Positions 25,436 through 34,647 of a stretch of DNA of 64,000 bases are shown piece by piece. This stretch comes from Herbiconiux sp. (GTDB lineage: Bacteria > Actinomycetota > Actinomycetes > Actinomycetales > Microbacteriaceae). The stretch's first letter is position 1, and every line of letters starts with the position of its first letter. Both the position numbers and the translations under genes were made by a program. The DNA lies in contig NZ_SCVE01000020.1 in NCBI RefSeq assembly GCF_004297105.1, forward strand, positions 248,001-312,000, in the 5' to 3' direction. Under the pieces are notes generated by a model that searched no databases, was not told the origin of the DNA, and was given only the letters and a program-made list of their open reading frames with translations.

Positions 25436-25624
25436 ATGAGCGAAGACCCGTCGACCCAGTACTGGTACAACATGAAGACGGGCGCCGTCGAGAAGGGCTA
25501 TGTCTCGTCGGCCGTCGACCGCGTCGGACCCTTCACCACGCATGAAGAGGCTGAGCACGCCCTCGAGACCCTGCGCGCGAACAGCGCGAAATGGGCCGAA
25601 GACGACGCCGCAGAGAACAGCTGA
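25436..25624 (+). CDS. SPOR-like small protein
   Basis: 62 residues: YWYNMKTGAVEKGYVSSAVDRVGPFTTHEEAEHALETL, the short actinobacterial family in which a QYWYN start is followed by a DRxGPF-T-EEA-x-AL element, resembling half of a SPOR fold. Two ATGs are adjacent (25433, 25436); the GGAGGA upstream is better spaced for the second. No signal peptide. Only 7 bases separate it from ppgK, so they are probably one operon. Function unknown. Confidence 0.75.
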   Translation: MSEDPSTQYWYNMKTGAVEKGYVSSAVDRVGPFTTHEEAEHALETLRANSAKWAEDDAAENS

Positions 25625-25631
25625 CCGCGCC

Positions 25632-26411
25632 ATGACCGAGAACACCCCCGACACGGTCGCCGTCGGCATCGACATCGGCGGAACCGGGATCAAGGGGGCG
25701 ATCGTCGATGTCACCACCGGCGAGCTGCTCACGGAGCGCAAGAAGCTCGCCACCCCCGAGGGCGGCAGGCCCGACGACATCGCCCAGACCGTGCTGCAGC
25801 TGGTGGACTCGCTCGGCGAGATCCCCGCAGCCGCCCAGGTCGGCATCTGCTTCCCCGCGGTGGTGCGGCACGGTGTCACCATGTCGGCGGCCAATGTGTC
25901 GAAGAAGTGGATCGGCTTCGAGGCCGAGAAGCTCTTCGAGAAGGAGCTCGGCCGCGACATCACCTTCGTGAACGACGCGGATGCCGCCGGCTTCGGCGAG
26001 GTGAAGTACGGCGCGGCCAAGGGTCGCGGCGGCCTCATCATCGTCACCACGCTCGGCACCGGCATCGGCACGGCGCTCATCTACAACGGTGTGCTCATCC
26101 CGAACGCCGAGCTCGGCCACCTCGAGATCGAGGGCGTCGACTACGAGACGAAGGCGGCCTACTCGGCCAAGGAGCGCGAAGACCTCAGCTGGAAGAAGTG
26201 GGCCGCCCGCCTGCAGAAGTACTACGACCAGCTGCAGAAGCTCTTCTCCCCCGATCTCTTCATCGTGGGCGGCGGCGTCTCGAAGAACTTCGAGGAGTTC
26301 ATCCCGCTGCTCGACCTCTCGACCGAGATCGTGCCGGCGACCCTGCGCAACAACGCCGGCATCCTGGGCGCGGCCTGCCTCTCGACGATGAAGACCACCT
26401 TCTTGGAGTGA
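25632..26411 (+). CDS. ppgK: Polyphosphate glucokinase
   Basis: 259-residue ROK-fold kinase that phosphorylates glucose using polyphosphate (and usually ATP). GIDIGGTGIKGAIVD (phosphate 1), VNDADAAGFGE with the catalytic Asp, TTLGTGIGTALIYNG (phosphate 2) and the actinobacterial signature PNAELGHLEIEGVDYE are present; the ROK zinc-cysteine motif is replaced by this sequence as expected. Length is typical. Located directly before rnpB. Confidence 0.94.
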   Translation: MTENTPDTVAVGIDIGGTGIKGAIVDVTTGELLTERKKLATPEGGRPDDIAQTVLQLVDSLGEIPAAAQVGICFPAVVRHGVTMSAANVSKKWIGFEAEKLFEKELGRDITFVNDADAAGFGEVKYGAAKGRGGLIIVTTLGTGIGTALIYNGVLIPNAELGHLEIEGVDYETKAAYSAKEREDLSWKKWAARLQKYYDQLQKLFSPDLFIVGGGVSKNFEEFIPLLDLSTEIVPATLRNNAGILGAACLSTMKTTFLE

Positions 26412-26453
26412 TGAGGGCGGGATGCCCGTCCCGCCCGTGCCGTATGCTTGCCC

Positions 26454-26840
26454 GAGTGAATGGGCCGGCAGACGGTCGCGTCGCCGCACCGGGCTTCATG
26501 CCCGGGACGGTGCCGAGGAACGTCCGGGCTCCACAGAGCAGGGCGGTGGGTAACACCCACCCGGGGTAACCCGCGAGACAGTGCCACAGAGAACAGACCG
26601 CCACGGGCTCCGGCCCGCGGTAAGGGTGAAACGGTGGTGTAAGAGACCACCAGAGGCTGCGGTGACGCGGTCGGCTCGGTAAACCTCGCCCGGAGCAAGG
26701 TCAGACAGGAAGCGTTGAGGCTGCTCGCGGAGCTTCCGGGTAGACCGCTCGAGGGCTGCGGCAACGCAGCTCCTAGATAGATGGCCGTCGGGGAGTTCGC
26801 TCCCTCACAGAACCCGGCGTATCGCCGGCCCATTCACCTC
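26454..26840 (+). ncRNA. rnpB: RNase P RNA, type A
   Basis: About 387-nt catalytic RNA of RNase P, which matures tRNA 5' ends. The 5' strand GTGAATGGGCCGGC pairs with the 3' strand GCCGGCCCATTCAC (P1/P2 region). Universal cores are visible: GAGGAACGTCCGGGCTCC (CR-I) with ACAGAGCAG, and near the 3' end ACAGAACCCGG (CR-V/P4). GGTAAGGGTGAAACGGTGGTGTAAGAGACCACC is the specificity-domain P10-P12 area, given here in part as landmarks. Ends are approximate to a few bases. Confidence 0.93.
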
Positions 26841-26899
26841 AGAGCCGCAGCCGTGCGTCGCCGGACCCGGACCCGGCCGCGGATGCCGCGCACCCGGGG

Positions 26900-27634
26900 T
26901 CAGAGCCCCGATTCCTCCGTGCGCACGAGGATGCAGGTGCCCTCGGGGTCGAGGAGCACCTCATCCGGATCGGCGTCGCGGATTCGCGCCAGGTCGGACC
27001 CCGTGAGCGTGACGTTCGTGCCGAGCGAGATGCCGCGCTGCAGCAGGGCCGCCCCGATGCCGTAGCGCTGGCGCTGGCGGTCGTACAGCCCGAGGAGCTC
27101 GGGGTCGATTCCCGCGGCGATCGCCGAGCGCTCCGACTGGGCGACCTCGAGCTGGGTGGTGGCGCGGGCTTTCGCTTCGTCGCGCTGAGCGGCGAGCAGG
27201 CGCTCCTCGGTGGCGATGTCGTCGCGGCGGGCCGTGATGGCCGACAGCCGCAGCTCGATCTCCTCGACCCGCTCCATCACCTCCAGCTCGATGTCTTCGA
27301 GGTTCGATCGGCGCACCTTCAGCGAGGCGAGCTCGTGTTCGAGGCCCTGAACGTCTTTCGTGGAGGAGCTGGCCTGCATGCGCTCGAGGTCGCGCTTCTC
27401 GCGGGCGGCGACGGTGGCGATGTCGCCCTCGACCCGCGCGATCTCGGCCTGGGCGTCTTCGAGTTCACCGTTCACGCCCGCGAACTCCGAGCGGGCCGCG
27501 GCGGAGTCGCGCTGCAATTCGGCGAGCCGGGCCTCCTGCGGGAGGGTGCGGAGGGTGTGCAGCAGCTGCGTCACGCGGTTGTCTGCGGCCTGCAGGTCGA
27601 GGAGCTTGCGCTGTTCGGATGCGGGTGCCTTCAT
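26900..27634 (-). CDS. Coiled-coil zinc-ribbon-family protein
   Basis: 244 residues: a long antiparallel coiled coil (about 5-180; LLDLQAADNRVTQLLHTL ... KDVQGLEHELASLKVRRSNLEDIE) and the C-terminal C4 zinc-ribbon domain fold. The metal cysteines are almost all missing (GISLGTNVTLTG, DEVLLDPEGTCILVRTEESG keeps one Cys), as in many actinobacterial members such as Rv2229c-like proteins. The adjacent NIF3 gene 52 bases upstream on the same strand reproduces the conserved gene pair. Function unknown. Confidence 0.85.
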   Translation of the reverse strand: MKAPASEQRKLLDLQAADNRVTQLLHTLRTLPQEARLAELQRDSAAARSEFAGVNGELEDAQAEIARVEGDIATVAAREKRDLERMQASSSTKDVQGLEHELASLKVRRSNLEDIELEVMERVEEIELRLSAITARRDDIATEERLLAAQRDEAKARATTQLEVAQSERSAIAAGIDPELLGLYDRQRQRYGIGAALLQRGISLGTNVTLTGSDLARIRDADPDEVLLDPEGTCILVRTEESGL

Positions 27635-27686
27635 GGGCGGTCCTTCGAGAGGGGGGCGGCTGGTTCGGAGCGGGTGCGATCGGGGC

Positions 27687-28508
27687 TCATTGGGTGACCA
27701 CGAAGTCCCACGGGTCGGTGCGGATGTCGCTCACCACGAACTCCACATCGGGCAGCACGGCGGCGAGCTGGCGGGCGGCCGTCTCGAGCCAGAGCCACTC
27801 GCTCGCCCAGTGCGAGACGTCGATCAGAGCGGGGCCCCCACCGAACGAGAGGCGCTGCTCGCGCGTCTCCGAGGCGGGGTGGTGGCGCAGATCCGAGGTG
27901 ATGTAGACATCCGCGTTCTGCACGGCGGGGAGACCGAGCAGCGAATCGCCGGCGCCTCCGCAGAGAGCGACGGTGGAGACGATCTGCTCGTAGTCTCCGG
28001 CCACGCGCACGCCGGTGGCCGTGGGTGGCAGGATGTCGCCGAGCGCCCGAGCGAGCCGGCCGAGACTGGTGGGCTCGGGAAGCAGGCCGATGCGGCCGAG
28101 ACCGGTGCCGGGCCGCTCACCGCGCTGGAGCGGCTCCTGGCGCAGAAGCCCGAGCTTCGCCGCGAGCACCGCCGATGTGCCGTCTTCGACGATGTCGGCG
28201 TTCGTGTGGGCGGCGACGAGTGCACAGCGGGCACGGATGAGTTCGGCGAGCAGCGTTCCCTTGTACCCGGTCTCGGCCACCGTGGTGACACCGCGCAGGA
28301 GCAGCGGATGGTGCACGAAGAGCACGTCGGCGTTCTGCCCCACCGCCTGGTCGACGGTGTCGGAGACCGCGTCGACGGCGAGCAGCACGCGGCTCACGGT
28401 GTCGTGCGGGGCGCCGCTGATGAGGCCGGGCGCGTCCCAGGACTCGGCGAATGCCGTGGGCCAGAGCCGTTCGATCACGGCATTGAAATCGGATACGGTC
28501 GTCGGCAC
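27687..28508 (-). CDS. NIF3-family dinuclear metal protein
   Basis: 273 residues from GTG 28508. NIF3 (YbgI/YqfO) proteins form toroidal hexamers with a two-metal site, and some act as GTP cyclohydrolase I type 2-like hydrolases. Metal ligands are visible in VHHPLLL, AAHTNAD and DVSHWASEW; it lacks the PII-like insert of YqfO. Sits between the coiled-coil protein gene and an SDR gene, only 9 bases from the latter's stop. Confidence 0.9.
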   Translation of the reverse strand: MPTTVSDFNAVIERLWPTAFAESWDAPGLISGAPHDTVSRVLLAVDAVSDTVDQAVGQNADVLFVHHPLLLRGVTTVAETGYKGTLLAELIRARCALVAAHTNADIVEDGTSAVLAAKLGLLRQEPLQRGERPGTGLGRIGLLPEPTSLGRLARALGDILPPTATGVRVAGDYEQIVSTVALCGGAGDSLLGLPAVQNADVYITSDLRHHPASETREQRLSFGGGPALIDVSHWASEWLWLETAARQLAAVLPDVEFVVSDIRTDPWDFVVTQ

Positions 28509-28517
28509 CCCACCAGA

Positions 28518-29402
28518 CTACTTGGCAGGGAGTCCCAGCAGTTTCTCCGTGCGCGTCCACAGCTCGGCCTGGAGTGCGGTGTCGCGCGCCTGAGCCGCCA
28601 CGGCGCCGTTGGGGCGCATCCGGTCGAAGTAGGCGCCGCTGGCCGCGGGCACAGGCGCATCGGAGGCCAGCGCGATGAGCGGGGCGGCGCCGACCTCCGG
28701 GCCGACTCCCCAATGGCCGCCGGTGAGCGCGGTGCCGAAGCGGATGAGCGGCGAGCCCGTGCCGAAGCCGGTGACCACGGTTCCCGGATGCACGCAGTAC
28801 GCCTCGACGGCGCTCGTGCCGTGCGCGGCCGCAGCGGCTTCGGCCGCGGTTCGGCGCGCGAGTTCGCGGGTGAACAGCACCACCGCGAGCTTGGCGGTGC
28901 CGTAGGCGCGCCAGCCGCCGCGCCACGGACGTCGACGGGAGTCGAGATCGTCGAGGTCGAGGTGGCCCCAGCGGTTCGCCAGGCTCGAGGTGCCGATGAC
29001 GCGGGCGGTGCCCCCGTGCCGGGCGCTCTCTTCGAGCTGCGGCAGGAGCATCCGGGTGAGCAGGAACGGCGCGAGATAGTTGCTCTGGATCGTCGCGTCG
29101 TGCCCGTCGGCCGTCTCGGTGCGCTTCGAGACGAGGCCGCCGGCGTTGTTGAGCAGCACGTCGATCGAGTCGTGACGGGCTCTCAGTGCCTCACCGAGGG
29201 AGCGCACCTCGTCGAGGCGGTCGAAGTCGGCCAGATGGAACTGCGCCCCGATCGTGCGGGCGACGGCCCGGGTGCGGTCGGGGTTGCGGCCCACGACCAC
29301 GACCTCGTCGCCGCGCTCGGCGAAGTGGGCTGCGGCAACGGCTCCGATTCCGGAGCTGGCGCCCGTGATCACGATCGTGCGGGGTGATGGAGTCTCTGCC
29401 AT
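28518..29402 (-). CDS. Short-chain dehydrogenase/reductase
   Basis: 294-residue SDR of the retinol-dehydrogenase-like type. NAD(P) motif TGASSGIG near the N-terminus with Arg in VVVGRNPDR favouring NADPH; NNAGG strand; active site Tyr and Lys in AYGTAKLAVV; catalytic Ser likely in VIGTSSLA. Substrate unknown. It precedes NIF3 on the same strand with 9 bases between, and is divergent from the DedA gene. Confidence 0.88.
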   Translation of the reverse strand: MAETPSPRTIVITGASSGIGAVAAAHFAERGDEVVVVGRNPDRTRAVARTIGAQFHLADFDRLDEVRSLGEALRARHDSIDVLLNNAGGLVSKRTETADGHDATIQSNYLAPFLLTRMLLPQLEESARHGGTARVIGTSSLANRWGHLDLDDLDSRRRPWRGGWRAYGTAKLAVVLFTRELARRTAAEAAAAAHGTSAVEAYCVHPGTVVTGFGTGSPLIRFGTALTGGHWGVGPEVGAAPLIALASDAPVPAASGAYFDRMRPNGAVAAQARDTALQAELWTRTEKLLGLPAK

Positions 29403-29542
29403 GAGACGCGATCCTACGCTCGGCCGCCGTCAGCCGAGCATCCGCCGAGTCGTGGCTGAAGACGGTACCGGCCAGAGCCCTCGACCACCTACGGTCGATG
29501 CAACGCCGCATGTGCGCGACGCGGCCCGCGAGAGGAGAGGCG

Positions 29543-30220
29543 ATGCCTACGCTCGATCTGCTTCCGCTCCTGACCGCGCTTCTCGCCTCGCCACTGCTCT
29601 GCGTCGTGCTGTTCCTCGCTTGTGCGCTCGACGGCTTTTTTCCTCCGGTGCCGAGCGAGACGATCCTCGTCGCGATCGTGGCGGCGGGCGTGGCCACCGG
29701 CCAGCCCCCGGTCGTCGTCGTCGCCGTGGTCGCCGCCGCCGGTGCTGTGCTGGGTGACACGCTGGCGTTCCTGATCGGCCGGAGGGTGGGAATGACGCGC
29801 TTCCGCTGGATGCGTCGGCCCCGCGTCGCCGCCGCCCTCGAGCGAGCATCGGATGCGGTGACCCGGCGCCCGGCCGGGCTCGTGCTCACGGCACGCTTCG
29901 TGCCGGTGGGGCGCATGATCGTGAATCTGGCGGCAGGAGCATCCGGGCTCCCCCTCCGCCGGTTCGTGCCGATCGCGGCCCTCGCCGGTCTCGCGTGGGC
30001 GGCCTACTCGGTTTTCGTGGGAACCATTGCGTCGGCCTGGGCGGCGAACGACCCGATCCTCGCCGTAGTCCTCGCGGTGGTGCTGGCCACCGTGATCGGC
30101 GCAGCGGTCGACCTCCTCCCGCGCCTCATCCGGCACCGTCTCAGCTCGCGCAGAGCGGCCGGATCCATCGCGTCGGAGACTCCTCCCGCCTCGCCGGCGG
30201 GCGATCTGGTCCAGCCGTGA
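29543..30220 (+). CDS. DedA/SNARE-associated-family membrane protein
   Basis: 225 residues from ATG 29543 (strong AGAGGAGAGG upstream). The DedA fold is recognised by the FFPPVPSETIL re-entrant motif, GAVLGDTLAFLIGRRVG and the second re-entrant segment ARFVPVGRMIVNLAAGASGLP with the conserved R/F-x-P-x-G-R. These proteins flip or transport lipid carriers such as undecaprenyl phosphate and support envelope integrity. The C-terminal tail is basic then acidic. Single gene, possibly co-transcribed with the GDSL esterase. Confidence 0.88.
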   Translation: MPTLDLLPLLTALLASPLLCVVLFLACALDGFFPPVPSETILVAIVAAGVATGQPPVVVVAVVAAAGAVLGDTLAFLIGRRVGMTRFRWMRRPRVAAALERASDAVTRRPAGLVLTARFVPVGRMIVNLAAGASGLPLRRFVPIAALAGLAWAAYSVFVGTIASAWAANDPILAVVLAVVLATVIGAAVDLLPRLIRHRLSSRRAAGSIASETPPASPAGDLVQP

Positions 30221-30317
30221 GACAGGGTCGGACTCGGATTCTGAGCGATCTGACAGGCCGATCGGGTCGCTACCCGGGTTCGGCGCGATAGCGTCGCAGG
30301 GTGAGGAAGGGCGGCTG

Positions 30318-31046
30318 GTGAGAGGTTCGAACCAGGCGGGTCGGCTGACGTCGGTCGCCGTGGCCGCCGTCGTACTCGTCTCCGGTGCGGTGACCTGGGT
30401 CGGCGCCGATTGGGTGCCCGTTCCGCCCCTCCATGTCGGCAGCAGGTCGGCGCTGCCCGCGCACTCGACCGCGACGCCCGCTCCCGGCGAGCCCGGGCCG
30501 GTCGTGGTGGCCATCGGTGACTCGATCATGGACGGACACGGCCTCACGCCCAGCAAGGCCTGGCCCCAGCTGATCGGGCAGGCCACCGACTGGCAGCTCA
30601 CCGATCTGGCGAGCGACGGATCCGGGTTCGCCACCCCCGGCGACGACGGAGACACCTTTCAGGACCAGGCCGCCGAGGCCGTCGCCCTGAATCCCGACAT
30701 CGTGATCATCGCGGCCAGCAGCAACGACCTCGATGCAGATCCCGACGAGGTGGCGCAGGCGACATCCGCGACCTTCGCGTACCTGCACGACGCGCTGCCG
30801 AAGGCGCGGATCATCGCACTCAACGCCTTCTGGGGGGCCGATCCGCCGCCGGCCGAACTGGGCCTGCTCGACACCGCCGTCGAGGATGCCGCGGAGGCCA
30901 CCGGGGCGCACTATCTCGACATCGGTCAGCCTCTGGCCGGCCATCCCGAGCTGATGCAGTTCGACGGGGTGCACCCGACCGCGAAGGGCCTCCTGGTGCT
31001 CGCTGCTGCGATCGCCAAGGCGATTCGGGTCGACACCGCCGCCTGA
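30318..31046 (+). CDS. Secreted SGNH/GDSL hydrolase
   Basis: 242 residues from GTG 30318. The N-terminal hydrophobic helix (about 10-30) is a signal or anchor, so the enzyme acts outside the cell. Catalytic Ser lies in VAIGDSIMDG (block I), the Gly/Asn blocks in SDGSGFATPG and AASSNDLD, and the Asp-His pair in FDGVHPTAKG (block V). Esterase or deacetylase on lipid, sugar or wall substrates; no closer call. The fold is complete. Confidence 0.88.
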   Translation: MRGSNQAGRLTSVAVAAVVLVSGAVTWVGADWVPVPPLHVGSRSALPAHSTATPAPGEPGPVVVAIGDSIMDGHGLTPSKAWPQLIGQATDWQLTDLASDGSGFATPGDDGDTFQDQAAEAVALNPDIVIIAASSNDLDADPDEVAQATSATFAYLHDALPKARIIALNAFWGADPPPAELGLLDTAVEDAAEATGAHYLDIGQPLAGHPELMQFDGVHPTAKGLLVLAAAIAKAIRVDTAA

Positions 31047-31094
31047 CCCCTACGACGGGCTCCGGATGCGGTTCACTCGGCCTTCGCGGGGGTG

Positions 31095-31562
31095 TCAGGG
31101 CTTCCAGACCATGAGCACGACGACGGCAACCAGCAGTAAGGCGACCACACCCGAGCCTGCGCTGATCCTCGCGCGGTCCGACATGGCTGCCACAGCGGCG
31201 GTGCCTCCGTCGGCGACCGCGGCGGCGCCCGCCTCCCCGGCCCGGGCGGCGCGCTTCATCCCGGGAACGACCACCACCAGGCTGATCACGACAGCGATCA
31301 GGTACAGCACGATGGACGCCAGGACCCAGGGGGTCGTGATCGAGAGGTCGTACTTCGGGTCGGCAAGCCCGACGAGGGCGAAGCCCAGCAGGAAGACGAT
31401 CAGAGACAGATAGCTGAAGATGCTGGTCGACCTCGCGAGGGTCGCGACCTGATGGCCGTCACCTGCTCGTGCCGCTCTGAGCGCGGACATCGGGAGGATG
31501 GCCATGGGCCCGACGATGAAGACGGCTCCGGCCACGTGCAGAATCGAGATGACTGTTTCCAT
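31095..31562 (-). CDS. Four-helix membrane protein, DUF2269-like
   Basis: 155 residues with four membrane helices; His and Gly in the first helix (ISILHVAGAVFIVGPM) and a conserved charged turn (LADPKYDLS) fit small DUF2269-like integral membrane proteins. The gap between helices 3 and 4 is Ala-rich. A GGTCCAAAGTCC palindrome lies 36-47 bases upstream of the start, at the spacing seen for the neighbouring stress genes, so it probably belongs to the same regulon. Confidence 0.75.
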   Translation of the reverse strand: METVISILHVAGAVFIVGPMAILPMSALRAARAGDGHQVATLARSTSIFSYLSLIVFLLGFALVGLADPKYDLSITTPWVLASIVLYLIAVVISLVVVVPGMKRAARAGEAGAAAVADGGTAAVAAMSDRARISAGSGVVALLLVAVVVLMVWKP

Positions 31563-31597
31563 CCCGTGAATCTAGCGGCAGGGAATCGAGCGGCGAT

Positions 31598-31609
31598 GGT
31601 CCAAAGTCC
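31598..31609. promoter_or_regulatory. DosR-like box upstream of the DUF2269-like gene
   Basis: GGTCCAAAGTCC, arms GG(A/T)C/GTCC, located 36-47 bp before the ATG at 31562 and immediately beside the MgtA stop (31610). Same motif as at 35124, 37045 and 40115. Confidence 0.55.
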
Positions 31610-34171
31610 TCACGACGTCTTCTCGGTGAAACGGGCTGACCTCCGCCGCACCTGATGACCCGTCCGGTCGCGCCGAGGCCGCGCCCGGCCCGGTGTTCGG
31701 GCGGCGTGGGAGAAGAAGGCCTTCTTCGCGAATTCGACGATCACGAGGTAGACGACGATCGTCCCCACGAGCGCGAGGAAGAACGATGCGGGGATGGGAG
31801 TGAACCCGAGAAGACCCGAGAGCGGGGACAGCGGGAGCCAGATCCCCACGGCGACCACGCCGAGCGCCGAGCCGACCAGTGCGAGCGAGGGGCGGCTACG
31901 GAAGAACGGAACCCGGCGGGTTCGGATGGCGAACACGATGAGAGTCTGCGTGGCGATCGACTCGATGAACCAGCCGGCCCGGAATTCCCCCGCCGCGGCG
32001 TTGAACACGACCAGCATGAGGGCGAAGGTGGCGAAGTCGAAGATGCTGCTGATGGAGCCGAACACGAGCATGAACCGCCGGATGAACGAGATGTCCCAGT
32101 GCGACGGCCGCTCCAGCTGCTCAGGATCGACCCGGTCGGTCGGGATGGCCATCTGCCCGGTGTCGTACAGCAGATTGTTCAGCAGGATCTGCCCGGGCAG
32201 CATGGGCAGGAATGACAGCGCCACCGACGCGATCGACGCGCTGAACATGTTGCCGAAGTTGCTCGAGGTGCCCATGAGCACGTACTTCATGGTGTTGGCG
32301 AAGATGCGGCGCCCCTCGAGAACTCCGTCGGAGAGCACACCGAGGTCTTTGTCGAGGAGGATCACGTCGGCGGCATCCTTCGCCACGTCGGCGGCGGAGT
32401 CCACCGAGACACCGATGTCGGCCTGATGGAGCGCGAGGGCATCGTTCACCCCGTCTCCCAGGAACGCGACCGAGTGGCCCTTCGTGCGGAGCATCCGGAT
32501 GATGCGGGCCTTCTGTTCCGGGCTCACCCGGGCGAAGATCGTCGTGGTGCGTGCCGCGGCCGCGAGCTCGGTGTCGTCGAGCCGATCCAGGTCGGTTCCC
32601 GACAGCGTGCCTTCGGAGACGATCCCCAGATCGGCGCACAGCTTCTCGGTGACCACGGCGCTGTCACCCGTGGCGATCTTCACCGCCACTCCCAGCCGGG
32701 CGAGGCGATCCACCGACGCGGCGGCGTCGGCCTTGATCGGGTCGGCGAACACGAGGAAGCCGATCAGCCGCAGGTCGCGCTCGGCATCGCGGGTGAGGGT
32801 CGTGGCTCCGGGAACCGGTCTGGTCGCAACGGCGAGAACCCGTTCGCCGTCGCGGTACAAGGAGTCGAGTGTCGTGAGGGAACCTGCGGCCAGGTCGGAA
32901 CATCGAGCCATCACGTCCTCGGGGGCACCCTTCACGACCAGCACCGACTCCCCGCCCGGATGCTGGACGAGCGCACTGGTCATCCGGCGCTCGTGATCGA
33001 ATGGGAGCACGGCGAGCGGCGGCGCCTGTCGTGCCGAGGCGAACGCGCCCGAACCCGCGTGCTCCCAGAGCGCCGTGTCGAGCGAGTTCAGGCCCGTGAC
33101 ATCCAGGGCGGCATCCGTGAATCCGACCTCGCTGGCCATCAGTCCCAGGTGAATCAGTTCGGTGTCGTCGGTGTCGCCCTCGACCGGCACAGCCCGATCG
33201 AAAGCGATCCTGCCCTGAGTGAGGGTTCCCGTCTTGTCGGTGACGAGGAGGTCGAGATCACCGAGGTCCTCGATGCAGACGAGACGCTTCACGAGCACCT
33301 TCCTGCGCGCCAGTGCGCGGGTGCCGGCGGCGAGGCTGGTGCTGACGACCGCGGGCAGCAACTGAGGTGTGATGCCCACCGCGATCGCGAGGGAGAACAG
33401 CAGGGAGTCGATGAGCGGGCGCTGCAACAGCAGGTTGGCCACGAAGATCAGCGTCGTCAGAACCAGCGCAACCTCCAGCAGCAGCACGGAGAATCGGCTG
33501 AGACCCCGCTGGAACTCGGTGACCGGCGCCGACTCCCCCAAGCCCTCGGCGATCCGCCCGAACGCTGTGCGCGTGCCGGTCGCGGTGACCTCGCCGAGGC
33601 CGCTGCCCGTGTGCACGATGGTGCCCATCTGCAGGATCGAGTCTGCGGGATCGTGGCCGTCCCTCGGCGTCGACTTCCGGGCCGGTTCGGATTCGCCGGT
33701 GAGGATCGCCTCGTCGCAACGGAGATCGCGCTCCTCCCGCACCGTCATGTCGGCCGGGACGACTGTTCCCACGCTCAGCCGCACGAGGTCGCCGGGAACC
33801 AGATCGACGACGTCGACAGGGAGTGCCCGTCCATCCCGCAGCACCGTGACGTGATGGCGCACGCTGTCGTGCAGGGCATCCGCCGCCCGTTCTGCCCGGA
33901 ATTCGTTGGCGAAGCCGAGCCCGATGCTCGCCACCAGGATCACCCCGATGATGAGGGAGTTCGTGCTGTCACCGACCACGAACGAGACGCCCGCGGTCAC
34001 GATCAGCAACAGCAGGATCGGGCTGCGGAACTGGCGCAGCAGCACACGGAGCACCGTGGCCCGCTTCCGGTGCACGGCATTGGGGCCGATCCGCGTGAGC
34101 CGCCGTGCTGCTTCCTCGCGGGAAAGGCCCCGGAGCGGCGTGGTGAGCAGGTCCGCGGTCACCTCACCCAC
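31610..34171 (-). CDS. mgtA: P-type ATPase, MgtA/MgtB type
   Basis: 853-residue P3B magnesium-import ATPase. Actuator TGES, phosphorylation site LVTDKTGTLTQG, KGAPE nucleotide-binding strand, GDGVNDA hinge and ten helices; the M5-M6 region ILLNNLLYDTGQMAIPTDRVD is the MgtA signature. Its start overlaps the stop of the PPOX1 gene by 8 bases, making a PPOX2-PPOX1-mgtA operon that begins near 35070, where DosR-like boxes lie. Linking it to hypoxia or dormancy instead of Mg2+ starvation is an inference from this context. Confidence 0.93.
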   Translation of the reverse strand: MGEVTADLLTTPLRGLSREEAARRLTRIGPNAVHRKRATVLRVLLRQFRSPILLLLIVTAGVSFVVGDSTNSLIIGVILVASIGLGFANEFRAERAADALHDSVRHHVTVLRDGRALPVDVVDLVPGDLVRLSVGTVVPADMTVREERDLRCDEAILTGESEPARKSTPRDGHDPADSILQMGTIVHTGSGLGEVTATGTRTAFGRIAEGLGESAPVTEFQRGLSRFSVLLLEVALVLTTLIFVANLLLQRPLIDSLLFSLAIAVGITPQLLPAVVSTSLAAGTRALARRKVLVKRLVCIEDLGDLDLLVTDKTGTLTQGRIAFDRAVPVEGDTDDTELIHLGLMASEVGFTDAALDVTGLNSLDTALWEHAGSGAFASARQAPPLAVLPFDHERRMTSALVQHPGGESVLVVKGAPEDVMARCSDLAAGSLTTLDSLYRDGERVLAVATRPVPGATTLTRDAERDLRLIGFLVFADPIKADAAASVDRLARLGVAVKIATGDSAVVTEKLCADLGIVSEGTLSGTDLDRLDDTELAAAARTTTIFARVSPEQKARIIRMLRTKGHSVAFLGDGVNDALALHQADIGVSVDSAADVAKDAADVILLDKDLGVLSDGVLEGRRIFANTMKYVLMGTSSNFGNMFSASIASVALSFLPMLPGQILLNNLLYDTGQMAIPTDRVDPEQLERPSHWDISFIRRFMLVFGSISSIFDFATFALMLVVFNAAAGEFRAGWFIESIATQTLIVFAIRTRRVPFFRSRPSLALVGSALGVVAVGIWLPLSPLSGLLGFTPIPASFFLALVGTIVVYLVIVEFAKKAFFSHAARTPGRARPRRDRTGHQVRRRSARFTEKTS

Positions 34172-34604
34172 GAGCGGGGTCGGCCGTGAATCGCACGCCC
34201 GTCAGGGTGCGCGGGGTGATGACGAAGTAGTTCCACTTGGTCGACCGGGTGAAGGTGTGCAGTTCGGCGACTCCGGATGCCTCGATCTCGGCGTCGACGT
34301 CGAGCCGGCGTGCACGGCCGCGGAGCACGACACTCCACCGCTGTCGATGCTCGGTGCCATCGGTCTCGAACGCGACGTCGGGCCGCTCGGTGAGGCTGAC
34401 GATCTTCGTTCCGGGCGCGCTCCGGAAGTAGACCTTGCCGCCGTTCACGAGGTGGTTGATGGGGAAGATGTCGGCACCGTCCTCGTCGCTGACGGCGAGG
34501 CGGCCGAACCGGGAGGCCTCGAGCAGTCGCCAGCACTCGTCCTCATCCAGCGTCGCGACCCCGTCGTCGGCGGAGATCCTGGGCGAGCGAGGTGTCGATG
34601 TCAT
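34164..34604 (-). CDS. Pyridoxamine 5'-phosphate oxidase-fold protein 1
   Basis: 146 residues of the split-barrel FMN/F420-binding fold: CWRLLEASRFGRLAVSDEDGADIFPINHLVNGGKVYFRSAPGTK is the family's opening barrel, listed here only as landmarks by short motifs (FGRLAV, PINH, FRSAPGT), and NYFVITPRTLTG closes it. Such proteins are abundant in the mycobacterial DosR regulon. Overlaps mgtA; 43 bases downstream of the related PPOX2 gene. Confidence 0.85.
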   Translation of the reverse strand: MTSTPRSPRISADDGVATLDEDECWRLLEASRFGRLAVSDEDGADIFPINHLVNGGKVYFRSAPGTKIVSLTERPDVAFETDGTEHRQRWSVVLRGRARRLDVDAEIEASGVAELHTFTRSTKWNYFVITPRTLTGVRFTADPARG

Positions 34605-34647
34605 GGATGGCTCCTGCCGATCAGAACGGAGATGCCCGGCCGCGACA